The notes: generated by a model not told the origin, from the sequence alone. Shown: positions 51,133 through 60,975, counted from the first letter of the stretch. The stretch is 64,000 nucleotides of DNA from Vibrio hepatarius (GCF_011806575.1 NZ_JAATOO010000003.1:124001-188000), one strand, 5' to 3'. Made by a program: numbers and translations.

Positions 51133-53818
51133 AATTTATAAATCCAGATTTTAATTTTTGTTTGGCTAAGCTGCTCTTTAGCTGATTTACTTCATCAACC
51201 GTGAGATCTACTTTATCTAAATAAACAGCTTGATTTATCTGTTCTGCAATGCCACAAAACCTTAAACCAGCCCAAGAAGAAGGGTGAAGGAATAACCTCT
51301 CGGCTCGTTTTAACTCATCTTCATTCCGCGACTCTTTTGTCTTCATTGGCCCTAATAAACCATCAAGAGATTCATTACATCCCAACGTATTGAGGTATGG
51401 CGACAACCCTAACTCTCTCATTTTGTTAAGTTCGGCTTTTGCTCCCTGTGAAACCCACCAGCGTTGAGCTGCAAGTAGAGCTTTTGATGGTGAAGTACCA
51501 TTATTCACAAGTTGGTCATAGTAAGATTTGATATGTGCTGTAACAATATCTGGCAATGCCCACAATGACCCTATTGAACTCACTGCCCCCCACTCTATCA
51601 TCCGCATGTCAAAACCAAATGCTTCGTTAACAGGGATAGAGAAGACACTCAGGGGGATATTACTACCGCTTTGACAAGCCCAAAACTCAACGCGCTCCAT
51701 TCCAGCAATTTGGTTAAACAGCTCTAAGTCAATCATGTCGAAGTGTTTCGTTTTCAGATAAGGCCTATTAGGAAGTTCATGTGCACAATGGCCATAATAG
51801 GATATGACTTCACTGGTACGAACCACTTCAACAAAATCATCTTTTTGAACATCAGCCATGAGGCCTGAAGCGTGTTTGTTCGCTACATTGTGAAAACGTG
51901 TTTCACCGCCATTGATACATTTAGAACCATTACGCTTACTAAAGTGCGTCACATGGTTACAAAGATATAGAACTGTTGGAAGCCAATTGATCTCATCAAC
52001 CAATGTATAAAGTTCTTCACCCTCAATTCCAGTAGCAGCCCACGGTATCTGCGATGCAAAAAAAGAGGTTAACAATCCTATGCGTTTACAGTCATCAGGT
52101 AATATTTCACGCCAGTTTATGAAATCTAGAACCCAAGTTCTAAGCCCCTCAGCGTTTCCTTTTACATATTCACCAATATCGTTAACTAAGTTTGTTGGTA
52201 AGCTAACACTATGACCTGTTACAACTAGTTTTCCAGCATTCATCATCGCGACCAAAATGAGTACGTCGTCGTAATTTGACTCAATGTCAACTCTGACCAA
52301 AGTCAAATTTGGGTTCTTGCATAAGGCTTCTTCAAAGTGCTCGAATTGAACTGAATAATCACTGTTTCTCCGCTTCAAAAATGCAGGGTCTAGCTCGTCA
52401 ATTAAACTTTCAATCTTAAGAAAGTCAGTTAAACATTCATTTGATTTTTGTCGTAAAAATGCAATTGAATCTTTGTCATCTATCGCCCCCTTAAGCACCG
52501 CAGGATATAATGCAGGCTCGTAGAAGTAAGTAGATTCCCCCACTTCTTCTATGATTGAATCTTTCTGTGATCTTTCAAAAACCTCAGTTAGTGCTGCCTC
52601 AGCATCCTCTTCACTTAAATGCTCTAACATCAGCGCAAGTTCGTTCAGATTAAAATAAGTAGACCCCATCTGAAGTAAATCACTACGTAAAGGCAAACAA
52701 ACTTTTTTTTCTGGGACTTGCCAATGTTTGTTTGCGCTTTCACAAAAACGTAGAGCACTACAATTTTCAAGTAACTTGAATGCAGCAGTTAAATCTTTCT
52801 GTTCCATTAGTATACGAGCAAGTCCTGAACATGTTCTTTGAACTAGATATGCTAATACATCGGCTTCTGCATCACTCTTGCAAGTTCGCCGAATTTCCAT
52901 CAATTCATATTGCTTTTTGAATAGCTGCTTTAAGTTTTCAGGTGACGGTTTGGCTTTTGCTGTTCGCAAAAAGTAATCAATTTGTTGCTCAGGCCTTGCT
53001 ATATCGACCTCAGGGTTAATTGTCATAATTTTAATAGGGTCAACTCCGAACCGAGGTGCTATATCTAAAATGGTCTCACATAGTTCTTTGTGTTTTGGGG
53101 AGTCTGAGAAATGCATCAACCTCGCAAAACTTAGTCCTAGACCTTGTTCTGGAGCCATAACATTCATAAAAGGTGGCAAATTGTAGTTCAGGTAGCCTAA
53201 GTACAATTCAACTGATTTCGCTTGTGACTCACATGCTTTCTGGTTAAGTCCTTGATCGAAAAGAACGCTCGCTAGATTAAAGTGGATAATTGAAAGCTGG
53301 CCATCTCTAATCACCTTAGGAATCTCACTATTAATTAATAAATCAATAGCTTGAATGTGAAGTGCCTTGGCCTTTTCTATGCAATCTAAATCTTTATCAG
53401 GCCAAAGATAATCATGTGCAGCCCTACGATAGACTACGGCTAACTGCGAGAGACTGGAAGCGTGCTTCTCAGGGATAAGCTGCCTTTGAGGAGTGTCTAT
53501 TGCTCGATTAAAATACTGAATAGCCTTATTTAGGTTATGGTAAGTACCACCTGGTAGTTCAGTGTGATATGAAAAGTGCAAGACCCCTAAATCATGGCAA
53601 GTTGAAGCTCTTGCTAATGGCTCCTTAAGAGCGATCTTCAATGCTTTGGACAATAACCTCTCTGCTTTCGCGATAGATTTTGCATCTTTTGACTTTATGA
53701 GTTGCTTTGCGGTTTCAGTGAGATCGAACCATTTACGTGTTACACGACTACGAAGCTGTAGGTCTTGCATAGCACTGTACTCTATAGCTTGCTCAGTTTG
53801 TAAAGAGAAGAAACTCAT
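51125..53818 (-). CDS. TPR-CHAT caspase-like protease, head of a three-gene operon
   Basis: An 897-residue protein. The N-terminal half is TPR-like (LNKAIQYFNRAIDTP, ALHIQAIDLLINSEIP, and further helical pairs); the C-terminal CHAT domain has the catalytic dyad at His680 (YYGHCAHE) and Cys715 (WACQSGSN), 35 residues apart, followed by SSIGSLWALPDIVTAHIKSYYDQLV. CHAT proteases act in type III-E CRISPR (Csx29) and gasdermin operons, where they cut a partner after sensing infection. Here the partners are two unknown genes, with no CRISPR or gasdermin. Divergent from the HEPN gene. Confidence 0.85.
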   Translation of the reverse strand: MSFFSLQTEQAIEYSAMQDLQLRSRVTRKWFDLTETAKQLIKSKDAKSIAKAERLLSKALKIALKEPLARASTCHDLGVLHFSYHTELPGGTYHNLNKAIQYFNRAIDTPQRQLIPEKHASSLSQLAVVYRRAAHDYLWPDKDLDCIEKAKALHIQAIDLLINSEIPKVIRDGQLSIIHFNLASVLFDQGLNQKACESQAKSVELYLGYLNYNLPPFMNVMAPEQGLGLSFARLMHFSDSPKHKELCETILDIAPRFGVDPIKIMTINPEVDIARPEQQIDYFLRTAKAKPSPENLKQLFKKQYELMEIRRTCKSDAEADVLAYLVQRTCSGLARILMEQKDLTAAFKLLENCSALRFCESANKHWQVPEKKVCLPLRSDLLQMGSTYFNLNELALMLEHLSEEDAEAALTEVFERSQKDSIIEEVGESTYFYEPALYPAVLKGAIDDKDSIAFLRQKSNECLTDFLKIESLIDELDPAFLKRRNSDYSVQFEHFEEALCKNPNLTLVRVDIESNYDDVLILVAMMNAGKLVVTGHSVSLPTNLVNDIGEYVKGNAEGLRTWVLDFINWREILPDDCKRIGLLTSFFASQIPWAATGIEGEELYTLVDEINWLPTVLYLCNHVTHFSKRNGSKCINGGETRFHNVANKHASGLMADVQKDDFVEVVRTSEVISYYGHCAHELPNRPYLKTKHFDMIDLELFNQIAGMERVEFWACQSGSNIPLSVFSIPVNEAFGFDMRMIEWGAVSSIGSLWALPDIVTAHIKSYYDQLVNNGTSPSKALLAAQRWWVSQGAKAELNKMRELGLSPYLNTLGCNESLDGLLGPMKTKESRNEDELKRAERLFLHPSSWAGLRFCGIAEQINQAVYLDKVDLTVDEVNQLKSSLAKQKLKSGFINYV

Positions 53819-54017
53819 TCACTTTCCTCATTAATATTATTTCCATTTTTGACAACCGTCTCTCTTACATTTCTGAAAGCTATATCTGTTGTATATCTAG
53901 GCTAACAGTTTGAATCAATTAAAAGTTTACTCTAACTCATAACACCATAATAACCAACTTGCATAAGATACCAACAAGGGTAACATTAAGACAGTCAAAT
54001 AACTTCTGGGAAAGCAT

Positions 54018-54668
54018 ATGTATCAGGCACTTAAAGAGCGCCAACGTATAGAAAGAGACTCCTACCCTCAAGCGCTATCTCTTCGCGTCCATCGCGCACT
54101 TAGTTGGCTAAAAAAGGCTGAGATGTGTGATGATGACCACGACTCGAAATACATCTTTCTTTGGATTGCCTTCAACGCAGCATATGCTCAAGATTTCGAA
54201 TACAAGGCTGATTTCGGTGAGCGAGGCCTATACCAAGAGTTTCTAGCCAAGGTCGTATCTTTAGATGGCGAAAATAAGCTGTCAGAAATAGTTTGGTCTC
54301 AATATTCATCTTCCATAAGGCTGATTCTAGATAATGAATTTATTCTCCAGTCATTTTGGAAGTATCACTCTGGTCTTATCACAGAGGAGCAATGGAAGAA
54401 AGAACGGTCGCAGGCTAAATCTATAGCCAATAAGGCGCTATCTGGAGGTGACACCGTCACTGTATTGAGTGTAATTTTCTCAAGGCTCTATACCCTTCGC
54501 AATCAATTGATGCATGGTGGTGCAACCTATAACAGCTCTGCAAATAGAGATCAAATCCGCGACTGTACTGCGTTACTCGAAAATGTTGTTCCAACAATTA
54601 TTGAGATTATGATGGATGGGGCTGATGAGCTTTGGGGAGATGCGGTTTATCCTTTGGTATCAATCTAA
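54018..54668 (+). CDS. HEPN-domain protein (Apea-like RNase candidate)
   Basis: A 216-residue helical protein. The HEPN catalytic motif Rx4H is at Arg161-His166 (TLRNQLMHGG), and the rest (SKYIFLWIAFNAAYAQDF near residue 45) is typical of the Apea/HEPN group common in defence islands. HEPN proteins are often RNases controlled by a partner. The start follows CTGGGAAAGCAT. It is divergent from the TPR-CHAT operon across about 200 bp, so the two might share a control region; a functional link is unproven. Confidence 0.75.
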   Translation: MYQALKERQRIERDSYPQALSLRVHRALSWLKKAEMCDDDHDSKYIFLWIAFNAAYAQDFEYKADFGERGLYQEFLAKVVSLDGENKLSEIVWSQYSSSIRLILDNEFILQSFWKYHSGLITEEQWKKERSQAKSIANKALSGGDTVTVLSVIFSRLYTLRNQLMHGGATYNSSANRDQIRDCTALLENVVPTIIEIMMDGADELWGDAVYPLVSI

Positions 54669-54793
54669 TAGGGTTAACCAACTCTCAATTCAATACACAT
54701 AGACCATTTACCCTGATACTGAAGTTCAGCGGTGCGCTATTCACCAAACCTTCTACTCGCTAAAAAATTATATGACTCCAATCCCAAAACGAG

Positions 54794-55048
54794 TTTGTGG
54801 TTGATCTGAAGCCAGCCTACCGTGCAGTAAGCAAAGAGGCTGCTGAGATGGAGTTGGATCGATTAAAGTCGACATGGGCAATAAGCAAAGGCGTGTTTTC
54901 GTACGAAAATAGCTAGCTCAAACTGCTTTATGCTGGGATATTGAATGCTTCTAAAAAATGGACAATGCCAATCCAGAACTGGAACAAGGCATTTCCTCAT
55001 CTTGCGATTCACTTCAATGGTCGCTTGGATGATGTCGTAGATCTTTAG
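54794..55048 (+). pseudogene. IS256-family transposase remnant
   Basis: One frame reads FVVDLKPAYRAVSKEAAEMELDRLKSTW, has an in-frame TAG after ENS, and continues KWTMPIQNWNKAFPHLAIHFNGRLDDVVDL to a stop. These are two separated C-terminal blocks of an IS256-type transposase, with the intervening region deleted. The remainder of the gap 54669-55157 shows no gene; a T-rich stretch precedes the recombinase stop. Confidence 0.75.
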
Positions 55049-55157
55049 CCAAAATTAACTGTCACAGAATTCTGACCGCACTTCGTTTTTTTTAACCAGG
55101 CTAGGCAGTTTTGGAAAACTCAAAAACCGTGGGCAATTTTTTTAGTGACCCAAACAA

Positions 55158-56702
55158 TTACATCGAAATTCCTTGATAGCCCAATTGTCTTGTCCGCCTT
55201 GCTTTGGCTCCTCTTAATGGAGTTCTAGAGTTAACCGAGGCATCAATATGGAAGTTGTTCCACGACCCAATTACCATTTCCATAAGGTCTTCGCCCCGTT
55301 CGGCATCATGCTTCAACGCGACCTTGACATCATGCTCCTTTAAGATTTGATTTAGTTTCGCTTTGTCTTCAAGATTCTCAAGGTTGAGATCTAAACTACC
55401 AAAATCACCTGTCCGCTCTCTTTTGGCATCAGCAAGTTCTACCTCTAAGGTTTTGATTTTATTTTCTGCTTCTTCATATTTTTCCATCCAGCCTTTATTG
55501 TCTGGATACTTCAGCATGAAGTTCATAGCATTTTCTCGATCTGAATAAGACTCGGCTAGACGGTATTCGATTGCACCCAAATCGATTTCACGCTCTTCAT
55601 CATGGCCTATATGCTTTAGAAGACCATAAACACAGGCTTCGACAGGGAAATATTTAACATTCTTCGCATTACACCTATCTGTAGAACGCTTGTTGTTACA
55701 CTTCAAATAGGCGCGAACTTTTCCTCGTACTGACACACTTTGCTTATAGCTCATTTTGCGCCCACATTCAGCACAATATACGATGCCACTCAGAATATTC
55801 CTTACTACTGATACCCTACCCTTCGACTGTTTCTTGAATTTATGCTGACATGAGTAAAACAGTGATTCATCGATAATCGGAGGATAGTACATTTCACCAT
55901 CTCGAAGCCCGATCACTGACTCACTCCGAAGATACCTGTTAATAGAACTTTCGGACAGAGGGCGATTTTCTGAAGAAATTATTAGCTCGCCTTTTTCGTC
56001 ATATTTTTCTCGAACTAAGACAAGACTACCAATCTCATTGATTATCCTTTTGGCTCCTAACCCTTTGTGTTTGAGAGCAAATATTTTTTTAATAACTTCA
56101 ACATTAACAGGGACTTTTTCATACCCACAACGATCACGAGTACGTCGTAACCAAATCGGTGTTTTTGCAGTAGTTTTCACACCTTTGCCAGCGAGAAGTT
56201 TGTTAGTTGCAATTATTCGCTCACTCTTCGTTGCACTCTCTTGGTGTGCTAAGAACAACCCTAACTCTAAGAGCACTCTCGCACTTACACCAGCAACGCC
56301 CTTCATTCCTTCTTCAAAAACTATGTTCCATTTAGTTATGGCAACCTTGATTTTCCTGCGTAGGATCTTATCAAAGTAATCTCGAACTACATCAGGTTCT
56401 GCTCGGCTAAATCTATCAATAAGCTCTATAACAATTATGTCACCTTCTCTTATAAAGCCCCTATCAATGTCCCTGAGGAGTCGCCCAAGTTCACCTTTTT
56501 CAATGTTTGCTTGGGTATAACCAGACCGTCCTTTATCTTCATAAACTTTACCCAAAGAGTATGCTTCATCACCATTTTCCAAAAGTGATTTATTGTGATT
56601 ATCGATCCACTGCTGTGTAACTTCGTTCTGACGTTCAATCCCCTGTCCATCTATGGACTGCACTTTTTTAGAAACTCTATGATAGAGAAAATACCGACTC
56701 AT
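55158..56702 (-). CDS. Large serine recombinase (integrase of the island)
   Basis: A 514-residue site-specific serine integrase that would cut attP and attB and exchange strands at a 2-bp core. The catalytic Ser11 is in FLYHRVSKKVQS. The resolvase domain continues with YEDKGRSGY and VIELIDRFSRAEPDVV. The middle recombinase domain has ENRPLSESSINRYL, and a Zn ribbon follows (CAECGRKMSYKQ..LKCNNKRSTDRC), then a coiled coil near residue 405. It reads inward from the right junction, ending its start codon 69 bp from the TC core. No separate excision factor is recognised. Confidence 0.93.
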   Translation of the reverse strand: MSRYFLYHRVSKKVQSIDGQGIERQNEVTQQWIDNHNKSLLENGDEAYSLGKVYEDKGRSGYTQANIEKGELGRLLRDIDRGFIREGDIIVIELIDRFSRAEPDVVRDYFDKILRRKIKVAITKWNIVFEEGMKGVAGVSARVLLELGLFLAHQESATKSERIIATNKLLAGKGVKTTAKTPIWLRRTRDRCGYEKVPVNVEVIKKIFALKHKGLGAKRIINEIGSLVLVREKYDEKGELIISSENRPLSESSINRYLRSESVIGLRDGEMYYPPIIDESLFYSCQHKFKKQSKGRVSVVRNILSGIVYCAECGRKMSYKQSVSVRGKVRAYLKCNNKRSTDRCNAKNVKYFPVEACVYGLLKHIGHDEEREIDLGAIEYRLAESYSDRENAMNFMLKYPDNKGWMEKYEEAENKIKTLEVELADAKRERTGDFGSLDLNLENLEDKAKLNQILKEHDVKVALKHDAERGEDLMEMVIGSWNNFHIDASVNSRTPLRGAKARRTRQLGYQGISM

Positions 56703-56754
56703 TAGCCACTCCTACCTATTGTTAATTATGACTTTATCACAATCTATTAATAGA

Positions 56755-56790
56755 GTTCTATTATACAGTTGTCATTCGCAAACTGTGGTC
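56755..56790. other. attR, right junction of the island (TC core at 56772-56773)
   Basis: Island sequence (ending ATACAGTTG) meets the native CoADR-Rhd gene at TC (56772-56773), which completes the Ser39 codon and continues FANCGLPY. A short palindrome TCTATTAATAGA lies about 20 bp inside the island end and could be part of the recombinase site. Together with attL this predicts attB as the Ser39 region of the CoADR-Rhd gene. Confidence 0.8.
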
Positions 56791-58361
56791 TTCCATACCA
56801 CATCGGTGGTGATATCCAAGAACGCAGCAAATTACTTCTGCAAACGCCTGAAAGTTTCTTAGCGCGTTTTAACGTCGATGTTCGTGTAATGAATGAAGTG
56901 ATCTGTATCGACCGCCACAATAAATCGGTAACGGTGAAAAACTTAGTCGATGGTAGTGAGTACAGTGAAAGTTACGACTTTCTGCTACTTAGCCCAGGCG
57001 CAGGCCCTGTTGTTCCACCGATTCCGGGAATCGATAACCCACTGACTCATTCATTACGCAACATTCCGGATATGGATCGCATCATCCAAACGATCCAAAT
57101 GAACAAACCTGAACACGCAACGGTTGTAGGTGGCGGTTTTATCGGACTTGAGATGATGGAAGCTTTCCATCAGCTGGGGATCAAAACCACATTGATTGAA
57201 ATGGCAGACCAAGTCATGACGCCCGTTGACCGCGAAATGGCAGGTTTTGCTCACGCCGAAATTCGTCAAAAAGGTATCGATTTAAAGCTGGGCGTTGCAC
57301 TTCAATCAGTCGAATACATCCCTAATGACCATATCGCTAGCGTTGGTTCAGGTGAAAGCGAAGAACACCAACACATTGAAGGTGAACTTAACTTAACGCT
57401 AAACAATGGCGAGTCGCTCACCACCGATATTCTGATTATGGCGATAGGCGTTCGACCAGAAACCAAACTCGCAGCAGAAGCTGGATTACAAATCGGCGAA
57501 CTTGGTGGCATCTACACCAATGAGATGATGCAAACTAGCGACCCTGCTATTTACGCGGTTGGTGATGCAGTTGAAGAGAAAGATTTTGTCACCGGTGCAC
57601 AAACGTTGGTTCCGTTGGCTGGCCCGGCTAACCGCCAAGGTCGTATGGCCGCAGACAATATGCTGGGACGTAACGAAACCTACCAAGGTACACAAGGCAC
57701 CGCTATTTGTAAGATATTTGACCTAGCCGTCGCTTCTACTGGTAAAAACGAGAAGCAACTTAAGCGTGATGGCGTTGAGTACGAAAAGGTTTATGTGCAT
57801 ACCGCGAGTCACGCGAGTTACTACCCTGGCGCAGAAATTGTGTCGTTCAAAATGTTGTTTGATCCGAAAACTGGCAAGATTTTCGGCGCGCAAGCGGTTG
57901 GTAAAGACGGCGTAGATAAACGTATTGATGTTATGGCAGTTGCCCAACGAGCGGGCATGACGGTTGAACAGTTGCAACACCTCGAGTTGACTTACGCACC
58001 ACCATACGGCAGCGCAAAAGACGTCATCAACCAAGCGGCATTTGTCGCGAACAACCTAATTAAAGGCGACGCGAAAGCCATTCATTACGATGAAATCTGT
58101 GACTTAACCGAAGATCAGATTTTACTAGATGTCCGCAACCCAGGCGAATTAGAAGCGGTCGGTTGTTTAGAGGGAGCTATCAACATCCCCGTTGACCAAC
58201 TACGCCAACGTATGGACGAGTTACCAAAAGACAAAGAGATCATTATCTACTGTCAGGTCGGCTTACGCGGTAATGTCACTTATCGTCAGTTAGTCAACAA
58301 CGGTTACAAGGCTCGTAACCTAATTGGTGGCTACCGTACTTACAAGTTTGCTCAAGCTTAA
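56772..58361 (+). pseudogene. 3' part of native CoADR-Rhd gene, separated from its start by the island
   Basis: Residues 39 onward (SFANCGLPYHIGG...), including Cys43, the NAD site VVGGGFIGLEMMEA and the rhodanese Cys (CQVGLRG), to the natural end KFAQA. It has lost its promoter, ribosome site and FAD-binding N-terminus. The island copy (5704-7407) matches it closely in protein, and the pair forms a direct repeat of about 1.6 kb some 51 kb apart. Precise excision would restore the full gene. An in-frame TTG at 56769 could start a fragment, but that would lack the FAD loop. Confidence 0.92.
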
Positions 58362-58391
58362 GCAACCAACTGTAAAATAATAAAAAACAAT

Positions 58392-58413
58392 GGGGACGAA
58401 TCATTTCGTCCCC
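58392..58413 (+). terminator. Terminator after the native CoADR-Rhd gene
   Basis: GGGGACGAA (58392-58400) pairs with TTCGTCCCC (58405-58413), followed by T-rich TTTACTTTTTT. Confidence 0.9.
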
Positions 58414-58628
58414 GTTTACTTTTTTCTACATTTTCTGGTTTAGCACATCAATTTGAAGTGACTCGAAAGAGTCAGTCGAGTCGATGGAGACTCAACATCA
58501 AATGCTGGAAAGAATGTGCCACTCTGACAAATCCAAAATCTATTCTCACACTTCAATCAATCTCATCCTGCTAGCTTTGTATCGCTACACCTTCTGATGT
58601 AGCCAATTAGCCACAATAAGGATGAATA

Positions 58629-59804
58629 ATGAAATCGAATATAACACTTCCATTGTTGAGTTTAAGCGCTCTAGCGGCACTTAGCTCATTCAATGCCAAT
58701 GCTCATGGCTGGGTAGAGTTTCCGAATGCACGTCAAAACATCTGTTATCTAGATGGCGGCTTCTGGACAAACGAAATCCCCAACCCAGCATGCCAAGCCG
58801 CTTATGACGAGTCAGGCGCACACCCATTTGTTCAGCGCTCTGAAATTTCAGCTAACGTTGCAAACTATCGCGATATTAGCCATGTGCAAGCGGTAGTGCG
58901 CGACGGCGAACTGTGTTCTGCTGGCGACGCGTCGAAAAGTGGTTTAAATATCCCATCACCGTACTGGCAACGCACCAATGTCACGTTAGATGCCAACAAT
59001 CAAATTGAACTGGCATTTTACGGCAAAGCCCCACATAACCCGTCTTACTGGGAGTTCTATTTAACCAAGCCAACTTATGATGCAACGCAGCCTTTAACTT
59101 GGAACGACCTAGAACTGATCGATACCGCAGGTGACGTAATCATCGGTGAAGACAAACGCTACCGAATGAAAGTTACCTTCCCTTCCGAGCGTAGCGGTGA
59201 CGCTATTCTTTACACTCGTTGGCAACGCGTGGACGCCGGAGGTGAAGGATTCTACAACTGCAGTGACATTACGCTTGATGGTACAGGAACGACGCCGACC
59301 GATCCTGTCGATCCTGTTGAACCCGGCAACAACTTAACGTCTTTAGGTTACTTTGTTCCTCAAGGCTTTGGCCCTGTTGAATCAGGCGATACAGTCCGCT
59401 TTAGAACCTTTAACGCGACAGGTACAGAGGTTGTCGATATTTCGTTGGCGATCACCGCCAATAACACCGAGACTTGGGCAGGTGAAATTGCTGACCAATT
59501 TAACTCTCAACAAACTGGTGATTGGTACGTTGGTATTTGGCATCAAGAAATGAGCCATTACATGTTTGACTCAAGCAACGTACACGCAAACCAAGTACTA
59601 GCGCCAAACGATACATACAGCTATGCACTTTCGCTTATCAAAGCAGATGTTCCGCCGCCAGTTGAACCGGATAATCTATGGCAACCGGACTCAATCTATA
59701 ATCAGGGCGATGTTGTGACCCACAACGGACAACAATGGACGGCTCAATGGTGGACTAGAGGCGACGAACCTGGCACGACTGGTCAATGGGGAGTATGGCG
59801 TTAA
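58629..59804 (+). CDS. AA10 lytic polysaccharide monooxygenase with chitin-binding C-terminus
   Basis: A secreted copper enzyme that cuts crystalline chitin (391 residues). The signal peptide (1-25, SALAALSSFNANA) ends directly before His26, the mature N-terminal His of the Cu brace (HGWVEFPNARQ). The AA10 core runs to about residue 222, with Asn/Phe-rich C-terminal strands. A Pro/Asp linker leads to a beta domain of unknown type and a C-terminal CBM5/12 (LWQPDSIYNQGDVVTHNGQQWTAQWWTRGDEPG). Chitin use is typical of Vibrio. Belongs to the ordinary flank, not the island. Confidence 0.92.
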   Translation: MKSNITLPLLSLSALAALSSFNANAHGWVEFPNARQNICYLDGGFWTNEIPNPACQAAYDESGAHPFVQRSEISANVANYRDISHVQAVVRDGELCSAGDASKSGLNIPSPYWQRTNVTLDANNQIELAFYGKAPHNPSYWEFYLTKPTYDATQPLTWNDLELIDTAGDVIIGEDKRYRMKVTFPSERSGDAILYTRWQRVDAGGEGFYNCSDITLDGTGTTPTDPVDPVEPGNNLTSLGYFVPQGFGPVESGDTVRFRTFNATGTEVVDISLAITANNTETWAGEIADQFNSQQTGDWYVGIWHQEMSHYMFDSSNVHANQVLAPNDTYSYALSLIKADVPPPVEPDNLWQPDSIYNQGDVVTHNGQQWTAQWWTRGDEPGTTGQWGVWR

Positions 59805-59823
59805 CTCTCTAAAAATAATAAAA

Positions 59824-59855
59824 AAGCCTCTCTCTGTTTTAAAGAGAGGCTTTTA
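59824..59855 (+). terminator. Terminator after the LPMO gene
   Basis: GCCTCTCT (59826-59833) pairs with AGAGAGGC (59843-59850), flanked by A and T runs. The rest of the 469-bp gap to 60273 is AT-rich, and I see no gene in it. Confidence 0.88.
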
Positions 59856-60273
59856 AAATTGCCAAATATCTTTTGTCAGAAAGCACTTAATTTTAATTCA
59901 ACACTCATTACAAACTCTAAATTATTTCAGTAATTATCTATTTGAAAAATAACATTTCCTATCTATGAATAAGTAAACATTCTGCTCTGTAACTTAAGGA
60001 TTTCAAATACCACAAATAAACTGTGAGTTTCACTTATTTCTCAAATGATATAAAATTCATCCTATTATTGCTTAGTTTTTACATTTAATTTTTAAACAAA
60101 CATTTTAATTCAAAGACTTAATTGTAAGTACGATAAAAACTACTTAGTAGCTAGCAACCTAAAAATGCAGCGTTGTGCATAGTGGTCGCTATGAAAATGA
60201 CTCGTTCATCTCAATCGATGGCACTTAGCCTCATTTCATAGTGTAATGTAGAATAAAATTAAGAAAACCAAAC

Positions 60274-60915
60274 ATGAAAGCGTTAACTGTACTGTTATTT
60301 GTAACGACGCTAGGTCTGTCGTTACCTTGCTTTTCGCAAACCTCAAAAGAGAAAAACCAAAATAGTTATATTACTCAAACTATTGAAAACACATATAAAC
60401 AAGCACAACTTGAAGGGATTATTGATTTTCAATTATTCAGCGACGCTTACCTTGCTTATAAAGAGACGCCTGACCGAAGAAAGTCCTTATTAACCATCAT
60501 CGATTACAGCAAACCTTCAACCGAGAAACGTTTTTACGTTGTTGATCTAGAAAAGAAACAACTAATATTTAACACCTATGTGGCGCACGGCGTTAATAGC
60601 GGAGAAAAAGTCGCAAAACGCTTTTCTAATATTATCAACTCGAGAAAAACATCTTTAGGTACGTTTCTCACCGACACAACCTATTACGGCTCGAATGGGT
60701 ATTCACTTCGCCTTGATGGGCTAACCAGTGGAGTCAACGACAAAGCTCGCGAACGCTACATTGTTATTCACGGCGCGGATTACGCCAATGAGTCATTCAT
60801 CAAGCAGCACGGTTATTTGGGCCGCAGTTGGGGATGCCCTGCACTGCCGACTAAGTTGTCGCATGAAATCATCGACACCATTAAAGGCGGCAGCGTGATC
60901 TACGCCAGCGCGTAA
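60274..60915 (+). CDS. L,D-transpeptidase-like murein protein (YkuD-related)
   Basis: A 213-residue exported protein with a signal peptide (MKALTVLLFVTTLGLSLPCFSQ). The catalytic region has VIHGADYANESF and the nucleophile Cys in SWGCPALPT, with AHGVNSGEKVAKRFSN before it, as in the 'murein L,D-transpeptidase catalytic domain family' proteins. It probably acts on peptidoglycan cross-links in the periplasm. It stands alone and ends at a strong terminator; regulation is not visible. Confidence 0.85.
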   Translation: MKALTVLLFVTTLGLSLPCFSQTSKEKNQNSYITQTIENTYKQAQLEGIIDFQLFSDAYLAYKETPDRRKSLLTIIDYSKPSTEKRFYVVDLEKKQLIFNTYVAHGVNSGEKVAKRFSNIINSRKTSLGTFLTDTTYYGSNGYSLRLDGLTSGVNDKARERYIVIHGADYANESFIKQHGYLGRSWGCPALPTKLSHEIIDTIKGGSVIYASA

Positions 60916-60935
60916 GCATTTTTCTAATCAAATCG

Positions 60936-60975
60936 AAAACGGCTGATAGGTAACTATCAGCCGTTTTGTTTTACT
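60936..60975 (+). terminator. Strong bidirectional terminator
   Basis: A perfect 14-bp stem (60936-60949 with 60954-60967), loop GTAA, A-rich before and T-rich after, separates the convergent L,D-transpeptidase and YdeP-type genes. Confidence 0.92.

Larger units (their letters stand above)
5624..56771. mobile_element. Integrative and mobilizable island (~51 kb) with serine recombinase
   Basis: The limits come from the split native CoADR-Rhd gene: the sequence leaves the gene after TC at 5622-5623 and re-enters at TC 56772-56773. Between them are a large serine recombinase next to the right junction, a MobC-like accessory protein and relaxase with candidate oriT, a CyRepA1-like replication protein, and many defence-type operons. 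There are no type IV secretion genes, so transfer would need a helper. The left end carries a complete copy of the interrupted gene. Transfer and excision are inferred, not shown. Confidence 0.88.

Noticed and set aside
51125-53818. Csx29 of a type III-E CRISPR system
   Set aside because: TPR-CHAT layout is similar, but there is no Cas7-11 effector, CRISPR array or Csx30/31 in the window.
56769-58361. A second functional CoADR-Rhd gene starting at TTG 56769
   Set aside because: It lacks the FAD-binding N-terminus and native ribosome site; it is the 3' part of the interrupted gene.
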